DNA of 64,000 nt. Source: UBA1189 sp045612925. GTDB taxonomy: Bacteria; Bacteroidota; Bacteroidia; Bacteroidales; Bacteroidaceae. Shown piece after piece: positions 1 to 8,849 of the stretch. The notes under the pieces are model-generated. The model was given only the letters and a program-made list of their open reading frames with translations. It made no database searches and was not told the origin of the DNA. Where the stretch lies: assembly GCA_045612925.1 (NCBI GenBank), contig JAZKZX010000051.1, positions 19,853-83,852 of the forward strand, written 5' to 3'. A program made the translations under genes and the position numbers. Position 1 is the first letter of the stretch. Each line of letters starts with the position of its first letter.

Positions 1-415
1 TAGAAGCGTGGTTGAGCGCATCAGAGATGATAGCATCCTGATCGGTGAAGAGGGGCTCGAATACACCACCATTGGCATCAAAGCAAGCAGCATAGAGGAT
101 CGTGTCCTCAGTCTTGAAATAATCAGAGATCGCAGCCTCGAGTTCCTTATGCATATCCTGAGTACCGCAGATGAAGCGTACTGATGACATACCATAGCCA
201 TGAGTGTCCATAGCTCTCTTGGCAGCATCTACGAGGCGCTGGTTGTCAGAGAGGCCGAGGTAGTTGTTGGCACAGAAGTTGAGTACATCACGACCATCGT
301 TCAACTTAATGTTGGCACGCTGAGGAGTAGTGATAATACGCTCGTTCTTGTACAAGCCAGCGTCTTTGATGCCGGCGAGTTCCTGTTGCAGGTGTTCTTT
401 AATCTTTCCGTACAT
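1..415 (-). CDS. kbl: Glycine C-acetyltransferase (2-amino-3-ketobutyrate CoA ligase), 5' part only
   Basis: The reverse strand reads from an ATG at 415 without a stop to the window edge, giving about 138 residues of the N-terminus. It begins MYGKIKEHLQQELAGIKDAG and contains NFCANNYLGLSDN, HGYGMSSVRFICGTQ and the start of the AISDYF...DTILYAACFDANGG stretch, all characteristic of the PLP-dependent alpha-oxoamine synthase family. Family members with this N-terminus convert 2-amino-3-ketobutyrate and CoA to glycine and acetyl-CoA in threonine catabolism. The catalytic lysine lies beyond the edge. 8-amino-7-oxononanoate synthase is the alternative, but the GTQDMHKELE stretch fits Kbl better. 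Confidence 0.9.
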   Translation of the reverse strand, partial: MYGKIKEHLQQELAGIKDAGLYKNERIITTPQRANIKLNDGRDVLNFCANNYLGLSDNQRLVDAAKRAMDTHGYGMSSVRFICGTQDMHKELEAAISDYFKTEDTILYAACFDANGGVFEPLFTDQDAIISDALNHAS

Positions 416-461
416 AGGTTTTTGATTTATAGAAATAGTTTGTAAATACTCAAACGATGGA

Positions 462-469
462 CAAAGGTA
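462..469 (-). promoter_or_regulatory. -7 element of the kbl promoter
   Basis: CAAAGGTA on the plus strand reads TACCTTTG on the minus strand, a perfect match to the Bacteroidetes -7 consensus TAnnTTTG, 47 bases upstream of the kbl start. No clear TTTG -33 box lies 19-20 bases further upstream. Confidence 0.55.
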
Positions 470-540
470 ATGATTAAAATTAAGAATAATCCACGAGAAA
501 TAAAAAAAATGCAGACAAAGAGAAGATTTTCCTAATAAAT

Positions 541-579
541 AAAGAAAAGATGAAGAATTCCATCCTTCATCTTTTCTTT
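541..579 (-). terminator. Intrinsic terminator downstream of tRNA-Ala
   Basis: A perfect 15-bp inverted repeat (541-555 and 565-579) closes a 9-base loop just downstream of the tRNA on the minus strand. In that direction the 3' arm is T-rich and is followed by TTTATT. It separates the tRNA from kbl. Confidence 0.75.
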
Positions 580-582
580 TCG

Positions 583-656
583 TGGAGCATGCGAGACTCG
601 AACTCGCCACCTCTTGACTGCCAGTCAAACGCTCTAGCCAGATGAGCTAATGCCCC
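583..656 (-). tRNA. tRNA-Ala, anticodon GGC
   Basis: The minus strand folds into a full cloverleaf: a 7-bp acceptor stem (GGGGCAT with ATGCTCC), D arm GCTC/GAGC, anticodon stem TTTGA/TCAAG with 7-base loop CTGGCAG, and T arm GCGAG-TTCGAGT-CTCGC. U33 precedes anticodon GGC, which reads GCC and GCU alanine codons. Position 3 pairs with position 70 as G:U, the classic alanine identity element, and the discriminator base is A. The CCA end is not encoded. A promoter -7 box lies just upstream and a strong terminator just downstream, so this is probably a single-gene transcript. Confidence 0.95.
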
Positions 657-674
657 TTTGCTTGATTTGCGATG

Positions 675-682
675 CAAAGGTA
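675..682 (-). promoter_or_regulatory. -7 element for tRNA-Ala
   Basis: Minus-strand TACCTTTG matches TAnnTTTG and sits 19 bases before the mature 5' end of the tRNA, a sensible distance for a tRNA promoter. It is divergent from the ruvC -7 box at 705-712. Confidence 0.6.
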
Positions 683-704
683 AGTATTATATTGGAATAA
701 TCAT

Positions 705-712
705 TATCTTTG
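705..712 (+). promoter_or_regulatory. -7 element for ruvC
   Basis: TATCTTTG matches the Bacteroidetes -7 consensus and lies 22 bases before the ruvC start codon. No good -33 box is visible at the usual spacing. Confidence 0.5.
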
Positions 713-734
713 CACAACTTTTTTCAAGAAAAAA

Positions 735-1307
735 ATGTTACAACCCGTCAAAGAAAAGATTATTCTCGGCATCGACCCTGGCACCAACCTCATGGGCTAT
801 GGCGTTATTAAAGTTGTGGGGACCAAAGCCAGCATGCTGGCAATGGGTGTCATCGACCTACGCAAATACGAGGACTCTTACCTGAAGCTCGGTCGCATCT
901 TTGAGCGTGTACGAGGCATTATCGACTCTTACCTCCCCGACGAACTGGCTATCGAAGCGCCCTTCTTCGGTAAAAATGTACAGACGATGCTAAAGCTCGG
1001 ACGTGCCCAAGGCGTAGCCATGGCTGCTGCCATGAGCCGACAAGTACCCATCACCGAATATGCCCCCACCAAGATTAAGATGGCCATCACGGGCAACGGC
1101 TCGGCTGGTAAGGAGCAGGTAGCAGACATGCTACGACGCATGCTCAACATCGACAAAGAGGAGATGCCACATTTCCTCGATGCCACCGATGCTCTCGGTG
1201 CCGCTTACTGCCACTACCTTCAGATGGGGCGCCCATCTATAGATAAAGGATGCAGTAATTGGAAAGAATTCATAGCCAAGAATCCCACAAGGGTGAAAAA
1301 GAGTTAA
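735..1307 (+). CDS. ruvC: Crossover junction endodeoxyribonuclease RuvC
   Basis: This 190-residue protein is a Holliday-junction resolvase of the RNase H-like fold. RuvC works as a dimer with the RuvAB branch-migration motor, nicking two strands symmetrically to finish recombinational repair. The four acidic metal-binding residues are visible: D14 in GIDPGT, E74 in AIEAPFFGKN, and D149 and D152 in FLDATDALGAAYCH, spaced as in E. coli (D7, E66, D138, D141). Length is normal for the family. The start is the first ATG after the TATCTTTG promoter element. The next gene begins 38 bases after the stop and may be cotranscribed. Confidence 0.95.
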   Translation: MLQPVKEKIILGIDPGTNLMGYGVIKVVGTKASMLAMGVIDLRKYEDSYLKLGRIFERVRGIIDSYLPDELAIEAPFFGKNVQTMLKLGRAQGVAMAAAMSRQVPITEYAPTKIKMAITGNGSAGKEQVADMLRRMLNIDKEEMPHFLDATDALGAAYCHYLQMGRPSIDKGCSNWKEFIAKNPTRVKKS

Positions 1308-1345
1308 CCTTAGTTATCCCCATAAAATATTACTCCAAGAAAACA

Positions 1346-1981
1346 ATGAAAATGAAGAAGATAATCACATTCCTCGCCACACTATTTTTCTGCACATCAG
1401 GACAGGCTTACTCATTACAACGATTCATCAATAGCTTTAGAGAAGTAGAAGGTGCAAAATACAAAGTATTCCATCGAGATAGCCACTTCAACGATGTACC
1501 AGATAACACCTTTACTCCTTTCTCCCTAAAAATGAGGAGCGGGACACTCAAAATAATGGGCATCGAAGAGATGATAATCCTACAAGTAGACTCATGCGAA
1601 GAACATATGCGCGAACGATTCATCGACGAAATCAGTGATGCTATCCCCAATGACTACTCGCTCATATACGACAATCCCCCTCACCATATTTATATGAGCA
1701 ATTGGGATGAGGAGTACGCTTATATGCTCATCACAAATTACAAACTCCCTGGGCTCACCTTAATGTATGTCACCAATAGTTTTGTACGCGCGATGCTTAA
1801 TGATGCTGGAGATGGTTTTGACCCCGACAAGTTAGGCAAACATCTCGAGGAGGGAGCTGAAAAATTTGGCGAATCAGTAATCAATGTTGGAGAAAAGATC
1901 AAAGAGGGATTCTTCCGTTTACAAAAACGCGCTGAAGAATGGAGCGAAGAATCACAGAAAAAAGATTCCTATTATTTTTAA
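1346..1981 (+). CDS. Secreted protein of unknown function, DUF4252-like
   Basis: I chose the ATG at 1346 because it opens a typical signal peptide (KKIITFLATLFFCTSGQA, cleavage probably before YSLQ). An in-frame upstream start at 1259 would overlap ruvC and bury the signal. The 211-residue product has a mixed alpha/beta N-terminal half and a charged, probably helical C-terminus (KFGESVINVGEKIKEGFF...EEWSEES). The pattern of a short secreted protein with MGIEEMIILQVDS resembles the Bacteroidetes DUF4252 family, but that match is from memory and tentative. No catalytic motif is recognised. No lipobox cysteine is present, so a periplasmic location is more likely than a lipoprotein. Confidence 0.75.
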   Translation: MKMKKIITFLATLFFCTSGQAYSLQRFINSFREVEGAKYKVFHRDSHFNDVPDNTFTPFSLKMRSGTLKIMGIEEMIILQVDSCEEHMRERFIDEISDAIPNDYSLIYDNPPHHIYMSNWDEEYAYMLITNYKLPGLTLMYVTNSFVRAMLNDAGDGFDPDKLGKHLEEGAEKFGESVINVGEKIKEGFFRLQKRAEEWSEESQKKDSYYF

Positions 1982-1988
1982 GGAAAAG

Positions 1989-2020
1989 TTTCTCCAATTA
2001 AACATTATTGTGTACTTTTG
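1989..2020 (+). promoter_or_regulatory. Promoter of prs
   Basis: TTTC (1989-1992), a 20-base spacer and TACTTTTG (2013-2020) approximate TTTG-N19/20-TAnnTTTG. The -7 box ends 38 bases before the chosen prs start at 2059. Confidence 0.6.
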
Positions 2021-2058
2021 TCGTCAGTATAACAAATAATCACTTTTCATCTATAATA

Positions 2059-2997
2059 ATGAACACAAACAGACCTTTTACGGTATTTTCAGGCAGAAAG
2101 TCAGAATACCTTGCAAAGCAGATTTGCGAAGAGTTGGGTTGCCAATTGGGTAACATGATTGTCACACAATTCGCCGATGGTGAGTTCGCGGTTTCTTACG
2201 AAGAACCCGTTCGTGGTAAAGATGTATTCTTGGTGCAATCTACCTTCCCCAATTCAGACAATTTGATGGAGCTTCTCCTCATGATTGATGCTGCCAAGCG
2301 TGCTTCAGCACATAGCATCATTGCCGTGATGCCCTACTTCGGTTGGGCTCGTCAGGACCGCAAGGACAAGCCCCGTGTATCTATCGGCGCCAAGCTCGTA
2401 GCTGATCTTCTCAGCGTAGCTGGTGTAGACCGCATCATTACCATGGACCTCCATGCTGACCAGATTCAAGGTTTCTTTGATGTACCCGTTGACCACCTCT
2501 ATGCATCTAATGTGTTCGTTCCCTACATCCAATCACTTAACCTCGAAGATCTCGTGATTGCTACACCTGATGTGGGCGGTAGTAAGCGCGCCAGCAGCTA
2601 TGCCAAATTCTTGCACGTACCCCTCGTGCTCTGCCACAAGACACGCGCCAAGGCCAACCAGGTAGAGTCTATCCAGATTATCGGTGATGTAGAGGGCAAG
2701 AATGTCATCCTTGTTGACGACATGGTAGACACAGCTGGTACCATTTGCAAAGCTGCAGATGTAATGTTTGAGGCAGGCGCCAAATCAGTACGTGCTATTG
2801 CATCACACTGCGTGATGTCGGGTCCCGCTCCCGAGCGTGTAACCAATTCTAAACTCGAGGAGATCGTCTTCACTAATAGCATCCCCTTCGACAAGGATTG
2901 CAGCAAACTCAAGCAGCTTTCTATAGCTCCCCTCTTTGCTGAGACTATCCGTCGTGTGATGTCTAACGAGTCCATCAGTTCACAATACATCATTTGA
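2059..2997 (+). CDS. prs: Ribose-phosphate pyrophosphokinase (PRPP synthetase)
   Basis: The 312-residue product makes phosphoribosyl pyrophosphate from ribose 5-phosphate and ATP, the entry point to purine, pyrimidine, histidine and NAD synthesis. The family signature is intact: SGRKSEYLAKQI near the start, MPYFGWARQDRKDKPRVSIGAKL, the DLHADQIQGFFDVPVDHL metal/ribose-phosphate segment, and the PRPP-binding loop NVILVDDMVDTAGT. An ORF start at 2008 would add 17 residues that cover the promoter, so the ATG at 2059, giving the usual length, is preferred. It is probably monocistronic, with a hairpin at 3026-3055 after the stop. Confidence 0.96.
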   Translation: MNTNRPFTVFSGRKSEYLAKQICEELGCQLGNMIVTQFADGEFAVSYEEPVRGKDVFLVQSTFPNSDNLMELLLMIDAAKRASAHSIIAVMPYFGWARQDRKDKPRVSIGAKLVADLLSVAGVDRIITMDLHADQIQGFFDVPVDHLYASNVFVPYIQSLNLEDLVIATPDVGGSKRASSYAKFLHVPLVLCHKTRAKANQVESIQIIGDVEGKNVILVDDMVDTAGTICKAADVMFEAGAKSVRAIASHCVMSGPAPERVTNSKLEEIVFTNSIPFDKDCSKLKQLSIAPLFAETIRRVMSNESISSQYII

Positions 2998-3025
2998 TAG
3001 ATATTACAACGAATAATCACACAAT

Positions 3026-3055
3026 AAGAGTTGGCCTCTTGGGGTCAACTCTTTT
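3026..3055 (+). terminator. Hairpin terminator after prs
   Basis: AAGAGTTG (3026-3033) pairs with CAACTCTT (3046-3053) and is followed by TT. The short T-run makes it a modest terminator. It lies between prs and the next same-strand gene, whose start is at 3072. Confidence 0.5.
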
Positions 3056-3071
3056 AAGATTAAATAAAAAC

Positions 3072-4157
3072 ATGAAGAAATTAGTCATTATAGCCATGGC
3101 AGCCTTTGCGATGACAGCCTGCCAGGAGAACAAAAACTCTTACCTCATCAGCGGAACTTTTGATGCAGCGGGAGAAAGTGATTCTGTAAGTTTGCAACTC
3201 ATCGAGGGCAGAAAGTTTGTCGACCTCCAGAAGGTACCTGTTATAGGTGGTAAGTTCCAAATTAAGGGTACTGCTGATAGCGTACAAGTTGCAGCACTTT
3301 CAGTTGGTGATGCCACATGCCAGTTCTTCCTTGAGCCTGGCGACATCAAGGTAAACCTCCATCAGGGTCAAATGTCATTTGCTCTCGGTACTCCCAACAA
3401 CAATGCTTACGAGGCTTACATGTCCGATATGAATGCGCTTGAAGACGAATATGCAGAGATTGCCCGTAATGCCCAAGACCCTAATCTCACTGCTGCTCAA
3501 CGCGATGAAATCAAGTCTCAGCTTACAGGTTTCGAAGCCAAATATTACCAAGCCGTAAAAAACAGCATTAGCGACAATCTGGGGAACAACTTTGGTCTCT
3601 ACAACCTCTGCAATAACTATTACTATTACACTCCCGAAGAATTGGCTCCTATCCTTGAAAGTTACATTGCAGCCTTCCCTACTAACAAACGTTTGCAGTT
3701 GATTAAGGAACACAACGACCTCGTTCTCGAAACTTCAACAGGCAAGCAGTACAAGGATTTCGAGATGGCAGACATCAATGGAGACATGCACAAAATCTCT
3801 GAGTATGTAGCTATCAACAAGGTTACATTGATTGACTTTTGGGCAAGCTGGTGTGGTCCTTGTCGTGCCGAGATGCCTACTGTAAAGGCAGCTTATGAGG
3901 CTTATAAGAGTAAAGGTTTCGGTATCGTAGGCATTTCACTTGACAGCAACAAGAAGGCATGGACTGCCTCTATTGACAATATGGGATTAGAGTGGCCTCA
4001 ATTATCCGACCTTAAGGGTTGGCATAGTGCTGCAGCCAAGCTCTATGGTGTAAACTCTATCCCTGCAACCATCCTTGTTGCACAAGACGGCACCATCCTC
4101 GCTCGCAACATCCGTGGAGAAGAGATCCAAGCCAAACTCGCCGAGTTGCTTGATTGA
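3072..4157 (+). CDS. Thioredoxin-fold lipoprotein, TlpA/ResA-like, with DUF4369-type N-terminal domain
   Basis: The 361-residue precursor starts with a lipoprotein signal (MKKLVIIAMAAFAMTAC, acylated C17) and is probably anchored in a membrane facing the periplasm. Residues about 22-120 look like the DUF4369 beta-rich domain common in Bacteroidetes TlpA proteins. A helical linker follows, then a thioredoxin domain from about 235 with active-site W260-C-G-P-C264 in FWASWCGPCRAEMP. The cis-proline region follows in NSIPATILV. This family reduces or exchanges disulfides in exported proteins. The substrate cannot be read from the sequence. The start was moved from 2994 to the ATG at 3072 because only that begins a signal peptide, and the earlier one overlaps the prs terminator. 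Confidence 0.9.
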   Translation: MKKLVIIAMAAFAMTACQENKNSYLISGTFDAAGESDSVSLQLIEGRKFVDLQKVPVIGGKFQIKGTADSVQVAALSVGDATCQFFLEPGDIKVNLHQGQMSFALGTPNNNAYEAYMSDMNALEDEYAEIARNAQDPNLTAAQRDEIKSQLTGFEAKYYQAVKNSISDNLGNNFGLYNLCNNYYYYTPEELAPILESYIAAFPTNKRLQLIKEHNDLVLETSTGKQYKDFEMADINGDMHKISEYVAINKVTLIDFWASWCGPCRAEMPTVKAAYEAYKSKGFGIVGISLDSNKKAWTASIDNMGLEWPQLSDLKGWHSAAAKLYGVNSIPATILVAQDGTILARNIRGEEIQAKLAELLD

Positions 4158-4191
4158 GCAATATGCGAGTCATTCCGTTTTTAAGCTAAAC

Positions 4192-4228
4192 ACAAATGCC
4201 CTTGCACATAGCGAGGGCATTTGTTATA
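4192..4228. terminator. Bidirectional terminator between convergent genes
   Basis: A 14-bp stem with one T-G wobble (4192-4205 with 4211-4224) and a 5-base loop is followed by TATAATTTT on the plus strand. It sits between the thioredoxin gene and the convergent gene ending at 4263, so it can serve both. Confidence 0.75.
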
Positions 4229-4262
4229 ATTTTACTATACTTTGCTCGAGGACACGATATAG

Positions 4263-5396
4263 TCATTTTCGTTTGATTAGTCTGCTCCACACATATTGCC
4301 ACGCTCTGAATGGTACATTCCAAGCCATCTCATGTGGATAGTGTACGAAGAACTTCCAACCGCGCAGGAGCGAGTTCCACAAGCGCGGTAATAGCTTATG
4401 GTGATTCCTGCGGTCTATGCGTTGGTCGTATTTGCCAAAGTTTCCGGCCTGCATTATCTCCGATAGAAGAAATCGTCCCTCCTTCTCATCGGGTTCCACT
4501 ATAAGATGTTCTTTTTCCAAGGCAAACACCTCTTGCTGTATCCACATCATAGCACGCGCAAATCGCAGCATCCTCAGTTGGCGAAGCATCGCTATCGTGC
4601 GTTGTCGGCTCCCCTCGTTGACTGACTGGCGCAACACATAGTAATAGTCGAGCACCTGGCGCATTCCAATGCCTTCACCGAAGAGATGCATATATATATG
4701 TAATAGTATATATATTCTATTAAACTCGTGGGTAGGTACACTGATTACCCCTGTCTCCTCGGGCAATATCACCTGATTGTCGAATTGCACCTTGGCACAT
4801 GTCTCGAAATATCTCTGTAGTCTACGATTGGTCAACGGAGCATATAAGAAACCTGGTGTAGTATGTACTTCCACCTCAGCATCTTCGTGCAGAGGATAGT
4901 GAATATGCTGATATGTAAGTCCCTGCAAGCCCAACCTACTACGTGCATATTCATAAATTTTCTTCCGCCCTCCACCGAGCCATAAGTCTATATCTCCCGA
5001 TGTTCTCAACAACGGATTGGGGTATAATGTTGCTATTCCCTGCCCTTTAAGGACACAACATCCAAATCCCTCGTTGCGAAAATATTCCACAGTCTCCACA
5101 GCCCGCTTGTTGAGCAGTCGATTTTGCATTATGGTACGCTCCGTCATCATATACCACTGCAACAACACCCCCTTAGGAGGGCGTTGCTCAGCAGGTAGCA
5201 GTTCCAATGCAGGGAACAATACCCCAACCAATGTTTGCTCCAATGCCATCTTATATAGTGTATTCCACTGCTCTATTGTAGGAGTCACTGACAGCCTCAT
5301 ATCCGACGCAGAGAGACCTTCTTCAACACATTTCGAAGAGCGTCGGGGCAATGCAACTAAAGCAATACGCAACAATTCAAAAAATATTTTATCCAT
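4263..5396 (-). CDS. Nucleotidyltransferase-fold family protein (NTP_transf_5 type)
   Basis: The 377-residue protein has a helical N-terminus and a central nucleotidyltransferase-like core: CCVLKGQGIATLYPNPLLRTSGDIDLWL, around residues 110-138. The paired acidic residues in DIDLW follow the pattern of the Pol-beta superfamily. This fits the uncharacterised nucleotidyltransferase family (PF14907) often found near capsule or peptide-modification genes, where the role is unknown. The ATG at 5396 is chosen because the promoter at 5423-5454 lies between it and the ORF start at 5459. No partner genes are adjacent. Confidence 0.75.
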   Translation of the reverse strand: MDKIFFELLRIALVALPRRSSKCVEEGLSASDMRLSVTPTIEQWNTLYKMALEQTLVGVLFPALELLPAEQRPPKGVLLQWYMMTERTIMQNRLLNKRAVETVEYFRNEGFGCCVLKGQGIATLYPNPLLRTSGDIDLWLGGGRKKIYEYARSRLGLQGLTYQHIHYPLHEDAEVEVHTTPGFLYAPLTNRRLQRYFETCAKVQFDNQVILPEETGVISVPTHEFNRIYILLHIYMHLFGEGIGMRQVLDYYYVLRQSVNEGSRQRTIAMLRQLRMLRFARAMMWIQQEVFALEKEHLIVEPDEKEGRFLLSEIMQAGNFGKYDQRIDRRNHHKLLPRLWNSLLRGWKFFVHYPHEMAWNVPFRAWQYVWSRLIKRK

Positions 5397-5422
5397 TATC
5401 CCATTCAAAAATCTTCCTATTG

Positions 5423-5454
5423 CAAAAGTACAAAAAATCCGCTTATCTATCAAG
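5423..5454 (-). promoter_or_regulatory. Promoter of the nucleotidyltransferase gene
   Basis: Minus-strand CTTG (5451-5454), a 20-base spacer and TACTTTTG (5423-5430) match the Bacteroidetes promoter pattern with one change in the -33 box. Confidence 0.6.
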
Positions 5455-5565
5455 AGCAATAGCCATTATTTGCATGCATGACCCTGTTTATCGGCTCTCT
5501 GCACAAGAATATGGGCAATAACACAAAAAAGACCCAATTTGTAATCCCTATTACAAAAATATGCG

Positions 5566-5573
5566 TATCTTTA
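5566..5573 (+). promoter_or_regulatory. Possible -7 element for the helicase-nuclease gene
   Basis: TATCTTTA differs by one base from TAnnTTTG and lies 22 bases before the start at 5596. A TTTG at 5538-5541 is 24 bases upstream, longer than the usual spacer. Confidence 0.35.
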
Positions 5574-5595
5574 CAAGTTCTTTATTTCATACCCT

Positions 5596-8500
5596 ATGGA
5601 CAATCATTATTTGCATATCTATAAAGCTTCGGCAGGTTCAGGCAAAACTTTCACATTGGCAGTCAACTTCATCCGCCTTCTCATTGAACGCCCCGACAAC
5701 TATCGCCATATACTTGCAGTGACCTTCACTAATAAGGCCACTGCGGAGATGAAACAACGCATTTTGAGCCAGCTCTACGGCATTTCACATGGGCTAAAGG
5801 AGTCGGTTCCATACTACGAGAAGGTGCGTGAAGCTACAGGCTTAGATGAGAACATCATACGAGAGCGCGCTCTACAGGGGTTGTCGATGCTCGTGCACGA
5901 CTATAACCACTTCCGCGTAGAGACCATTGATAGTTTTTTCCAATCGGTACTACGCGGGTTAGCACGCGAGCTTAACCTGGGAACAAGCATGACCATCGAA
6001 CTCGACCAAAAACGTGTGATTAGCGAGGGTATCGATCTATTGCTGCGCGAGTTATCTGCCGACGACCCAACACTGCAATGGATTGTCAGCTACATTGGAA
6101 GCGAGATTGACGAAGGCAAAAATTGGAATATTACTAATAGCCTGAAAAAGTTTGCCCGCAACATCCACAATGAAGTTTACCAGCAGCGCGCCGGCCAACT
6201 TCGTACTCAGTTGAACGATACCAACATCATCAGTACCCTTCGTCAACAACTAAGCCAAGAACGTTCTCGAGCATTGAAGTCCATCGTTGCTCAAGCCGAC
6301 CGTTTCTTTAGTGAACTTACACAGCACTCACTCTCTGTTGAAGACATCAAAGGCGGAAAGAAAGGCGTATGCAGCTACTTCCTAAGTCTACGCAACGAGA
6401 GGTATACTACCCAATTTGGCGCCAACGCCACTCATGCTAGCCTTAGCCCTGAGGCGTGGGCCACAGCCAAATCGCCCCGACGAGCAGAAATCGTCGCCTT
6501 AGCCTCAAGCACACTAATGCCATTACTAAATGCCACAGAGCAACTTCGCCAACAAGAGGAGATTGCCATCAACACATGCGACCTCGTGCAACGCCATCTC
6601 TACCAACTGCAGCTCATCAATGTCATCCATGACCGAATCCTTCAACTCAACCGTGACGAGAATCGATTTCTCCTAGCCGACACCTGCCACATGCTCAGCC
6701 AGATGCAGACGGGAGATAGTTCCTTCGTGTTCGAGAAGTTAGGCTACTACATTCGCCACATCATGATTGACGAGTTTCAAGACACCTCTCGCATGCAGTG
6801 GAACAACTTTCTCCACATCCTTCGCGAAGGGCTCTCGGGTGGCAACGAAAGCATGCTCGTGGGCGATGTCAAGCAAGCTATTTACCGTTGGCGTGGTAGT
6901 GATTGGCGCATCCTCAATGGTGAGGTACACCACGAGCTCGGAGCATATACACCGCACGAAGCCCACAAGCTATCAATGAATCGCCGAAGCATGCGACAGA
7001 TTGTCACCTTCAACAACCACCTCTTCAGTAGGTGCAACACCCTACTTGCCGACCTCCTTGGCGATGCCCACTCTGCTCCCCTCCTCCATGCTTATAGCGA
7101 TGTTGAACAAGAGCACAAAGATAAACACGAGGGGTACGTGCGTGTTGCAGATGTTATACACGACGAAGGTGAAAGCCCCAGCACCGCCATGTGCCGTCAA
7201 GTGCTCAATACCATTCAAGAGCTAATAGCCTCGGGAATCAGCGAAGGTGACATAGCCTTACTCATGCGCAACAACAGGCACATCCAGCAGATTGTTGACT
7301 ACATCTCCTTACATGCTCCCTATATACACATATTCTCCTCCGAGGCCTACCGCCTTGATGCCTCCATAGCCACCAACATGCTCATTGATACCCTGCGTTG
7401 GATTGCCGATAGCAAGCATAGCGTATCGTTACTACAAGTTGCGGTGAACTATCACCGCCATGTGCTTTCCGACGACATGTCCATGGCAGATATTCTCGTC
7501 CTAAGAGCCCCCCTTTATGGTCTTCCTTCCGCCCTTGTCGAACAGCGTTCCCAATTGCAGCAGCACCCTCTTTACGAACTTCTCGAACATCTATACCGCA
7601 TACTGCAGCTCCACCTCATCCAAGGCGAGGATGGATACCTGCTCACCTTCTTTGACCACATATCGCAGTTTTGCGCCCAGCAAAGTGGCGGCATCAAAGA
7701 ACTACTCCAGTATTGGGACACCGACCTCAAGAGCAGTGCTATCCCCTCGGGAGGAGCCGATGGTATAGAAGCCATGACCATACACAAATCTAAGGGACTC
7801 GAGTTTCACACTGTCATCGTTCCTTTCTGCGAGTGGAACCTCAACAAATACGACGACATCCTCTGGGTATCGACCGACAACTCATCCTACACGCCGCTCG
7901 CCACTAACCCCATACCCTATGGTAAAAAGATGAAACTCTCGGCATTCGCTGACGAGTACCACGAAGAATACCTGCAGCAGGTTGTCGACAGCTACAACCT
8001 CCTCTATGTTGCCCTCACGCGTCCAAAATGTAATCTCATCATCCTCAAGAGCAAATCCGACAGCACCCTCAAGAAAGACACCTCCATAGCCAATGTAGCA
8101 CAACTCATCACCTGCGCCCTTGGTACGAGCGACACTGGTGTGCTTGAGTATGGCAGCCTATCCCTTCCCACACCCCCGAACACATCCACCGCAACCAACA
8201 CCTCTCCCAATCCCCTCGAGATGCGCCCCCGTGTGCTACATATGTCGATGTGCTCCGAGAATCCTACGTCACGCTTCCGCCAATCCAACCAATCCAAGCG
8301 CTTCATCGCATCGTCGCATTCCGAAACCTCCATCACTCTTCAGGACACCCCAGCCACACCCTCCTATATAGATCGTGGCCTAGTGCTTCACGAGCTATTC
8401 TCCATGATAAACACCGCCACCGATGTGCCCGGTGCCATTGCCCGAATGGTGCGCGATGGTCTCATCGCCTCCACGGCACAGTCCTCCATCGAGCGACTTG

Positions 8501-8820
8501 TACAGCGTGCCCTTGCTCAGCCTCAAGCCTCCGAGTGGTTCTCGGGCCGCTATGAGTTATACACCGAGTGCACCATTCTCTATCGCGACGAGCAAGGTAT
8601 GGTGAGTCACATGCGCCCCGACCGCGTCATGCGCGATGGTAATCGCATCATCGTCGTCGACTTCAAGTTTGCCCGCGAGCGCAAAGAGCATCACCAGCAG
8701 GTGAGCAATTATATGCGCCAACTACGTGCCATGGGACACGCCCATGTTGAAGGACACCTATGGTACATGTACGAAAATCGCATCTGTGAGGTCAAGCCCC
8801 AAGATGCGACATCCCATTAG
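5596..8820 (+). CDS. UvrD/RecB-like DNA helicase-nuclease (AddA-type)
   Basis: The 1074-residue protein is a superfamily 1A helicase fused to a RecB-like nuclease. The Walker A motif is residues 11-18 (ASAGSGKT) and the DExx box is MIDEFQDTSRMQW near residue 390. Also present are VGDVKQAIYRWRGSDW, the motif V region AMTIHKSKGLEFHTVIVPF near residue 727, and LLYVALTRPKCNLIIL. The C-terminal PD-(D/E)XK nuclease includes MRPDRVMRDGNRIIVVDFKFA near residue 1021. AddA proteins resect double-strand breaks with a partner AddB. No AddB-like gene is adjacent, which is odd because Bacteroidetes often pair them. The gene converges on ridA with a 29-base gap. Confidence 0.88.
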   Translation: MDNHYLHIYKASAGSGKTFTLAVNFIRLLIERPDNYRHILAVTFTNKATAEMKQRILSQLYGISHGLKESVPYYEKVREATGLDENIIRERALQGLSMLVHDYNHFRVETIDSFFQSVLRGLARELNLGTSMTIELDQKRVISEGIDLLLRELSADDPTLQWIVSYIGSEIDEGKNWNITNSLKKFARNIHNEVYQQRAGQLRTQLNDTNIISTLRQQLSQERSRALKSIVAQADRFFSELTQHSLSVEDIKGGKKGVCSYFLSLRNERYTTQFGANATHASLSPEAWATAKSPRRAEIVALASSTLMPLLNATEQLRQQEEIAINTCDLVQRHLYQLQLINVIHDRILQLNRDENRFLLADTCHMLSQMQTGDSSFVFEKLGYYIRHIMIDEFQDTSRMQWNNFLHILREGLSGGNESMLVGDVKQAIYRWRGSDWRILNGEVHHELGAYTPHEAHKLSMNRRSMRQIVTFNNHLFSRCNTLLADLLGDAHSAPLLHAYSDVEQEHKDKHEGYVRVADVIHDEGESPSTAMCRQVLNTIQELIASGISEGDIALLMRNNRHIQQIVDYISLHAPYIHIFSSEAYRLDASIATNMLIDTLRWIADSKHSVSLLQVAVNYHRHVLSDDMSMADILVLRAPLYGLPSALVEQRSQLQQHPLYELLEHLYRILQLHLIQGEDGYLLTFFDHISQFCAQQSGGIKELLQYWDTDLKSSAIPSGGADGIEAMTIHKSKGLEFHTVIVPFCEWNLNKYDDILWVSTDNSSYTPLATNPIPYGKKMKLSAFADEYHEEYLQQVVDSYNLLYVALTRPKCNLIILKSKSDSTLKKDTSIANVAQLITCALGTSDTGVLEYGSLSLPTPPNTSTATNTSPNPLEMRPRVLHMSMCSENPTSRFRQSNQSKRFIASSHSETSITLQDTPATPSYIDRGLVLHELFSMINTATDVPGAIARMVRDGLIASTAQSSIERLVQRALAQPQASEWFSGRYELYTECTILYRDEQGMVSHMRPDRVMRDGNRIIVVDFKFARERKEHHQQVSNYMRQLRAMGHAHVEGHLWYMYENRICEVKPQDATSH

Positions 8821-8849
8821 CGACACTCCTTGTGTGCTCTATGCTCCAC

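Noticed and set aside
2305..3020. Minus-strand frames opposite prs
   Set aside because: They are shadows of a highly conserved gene and show no family features.
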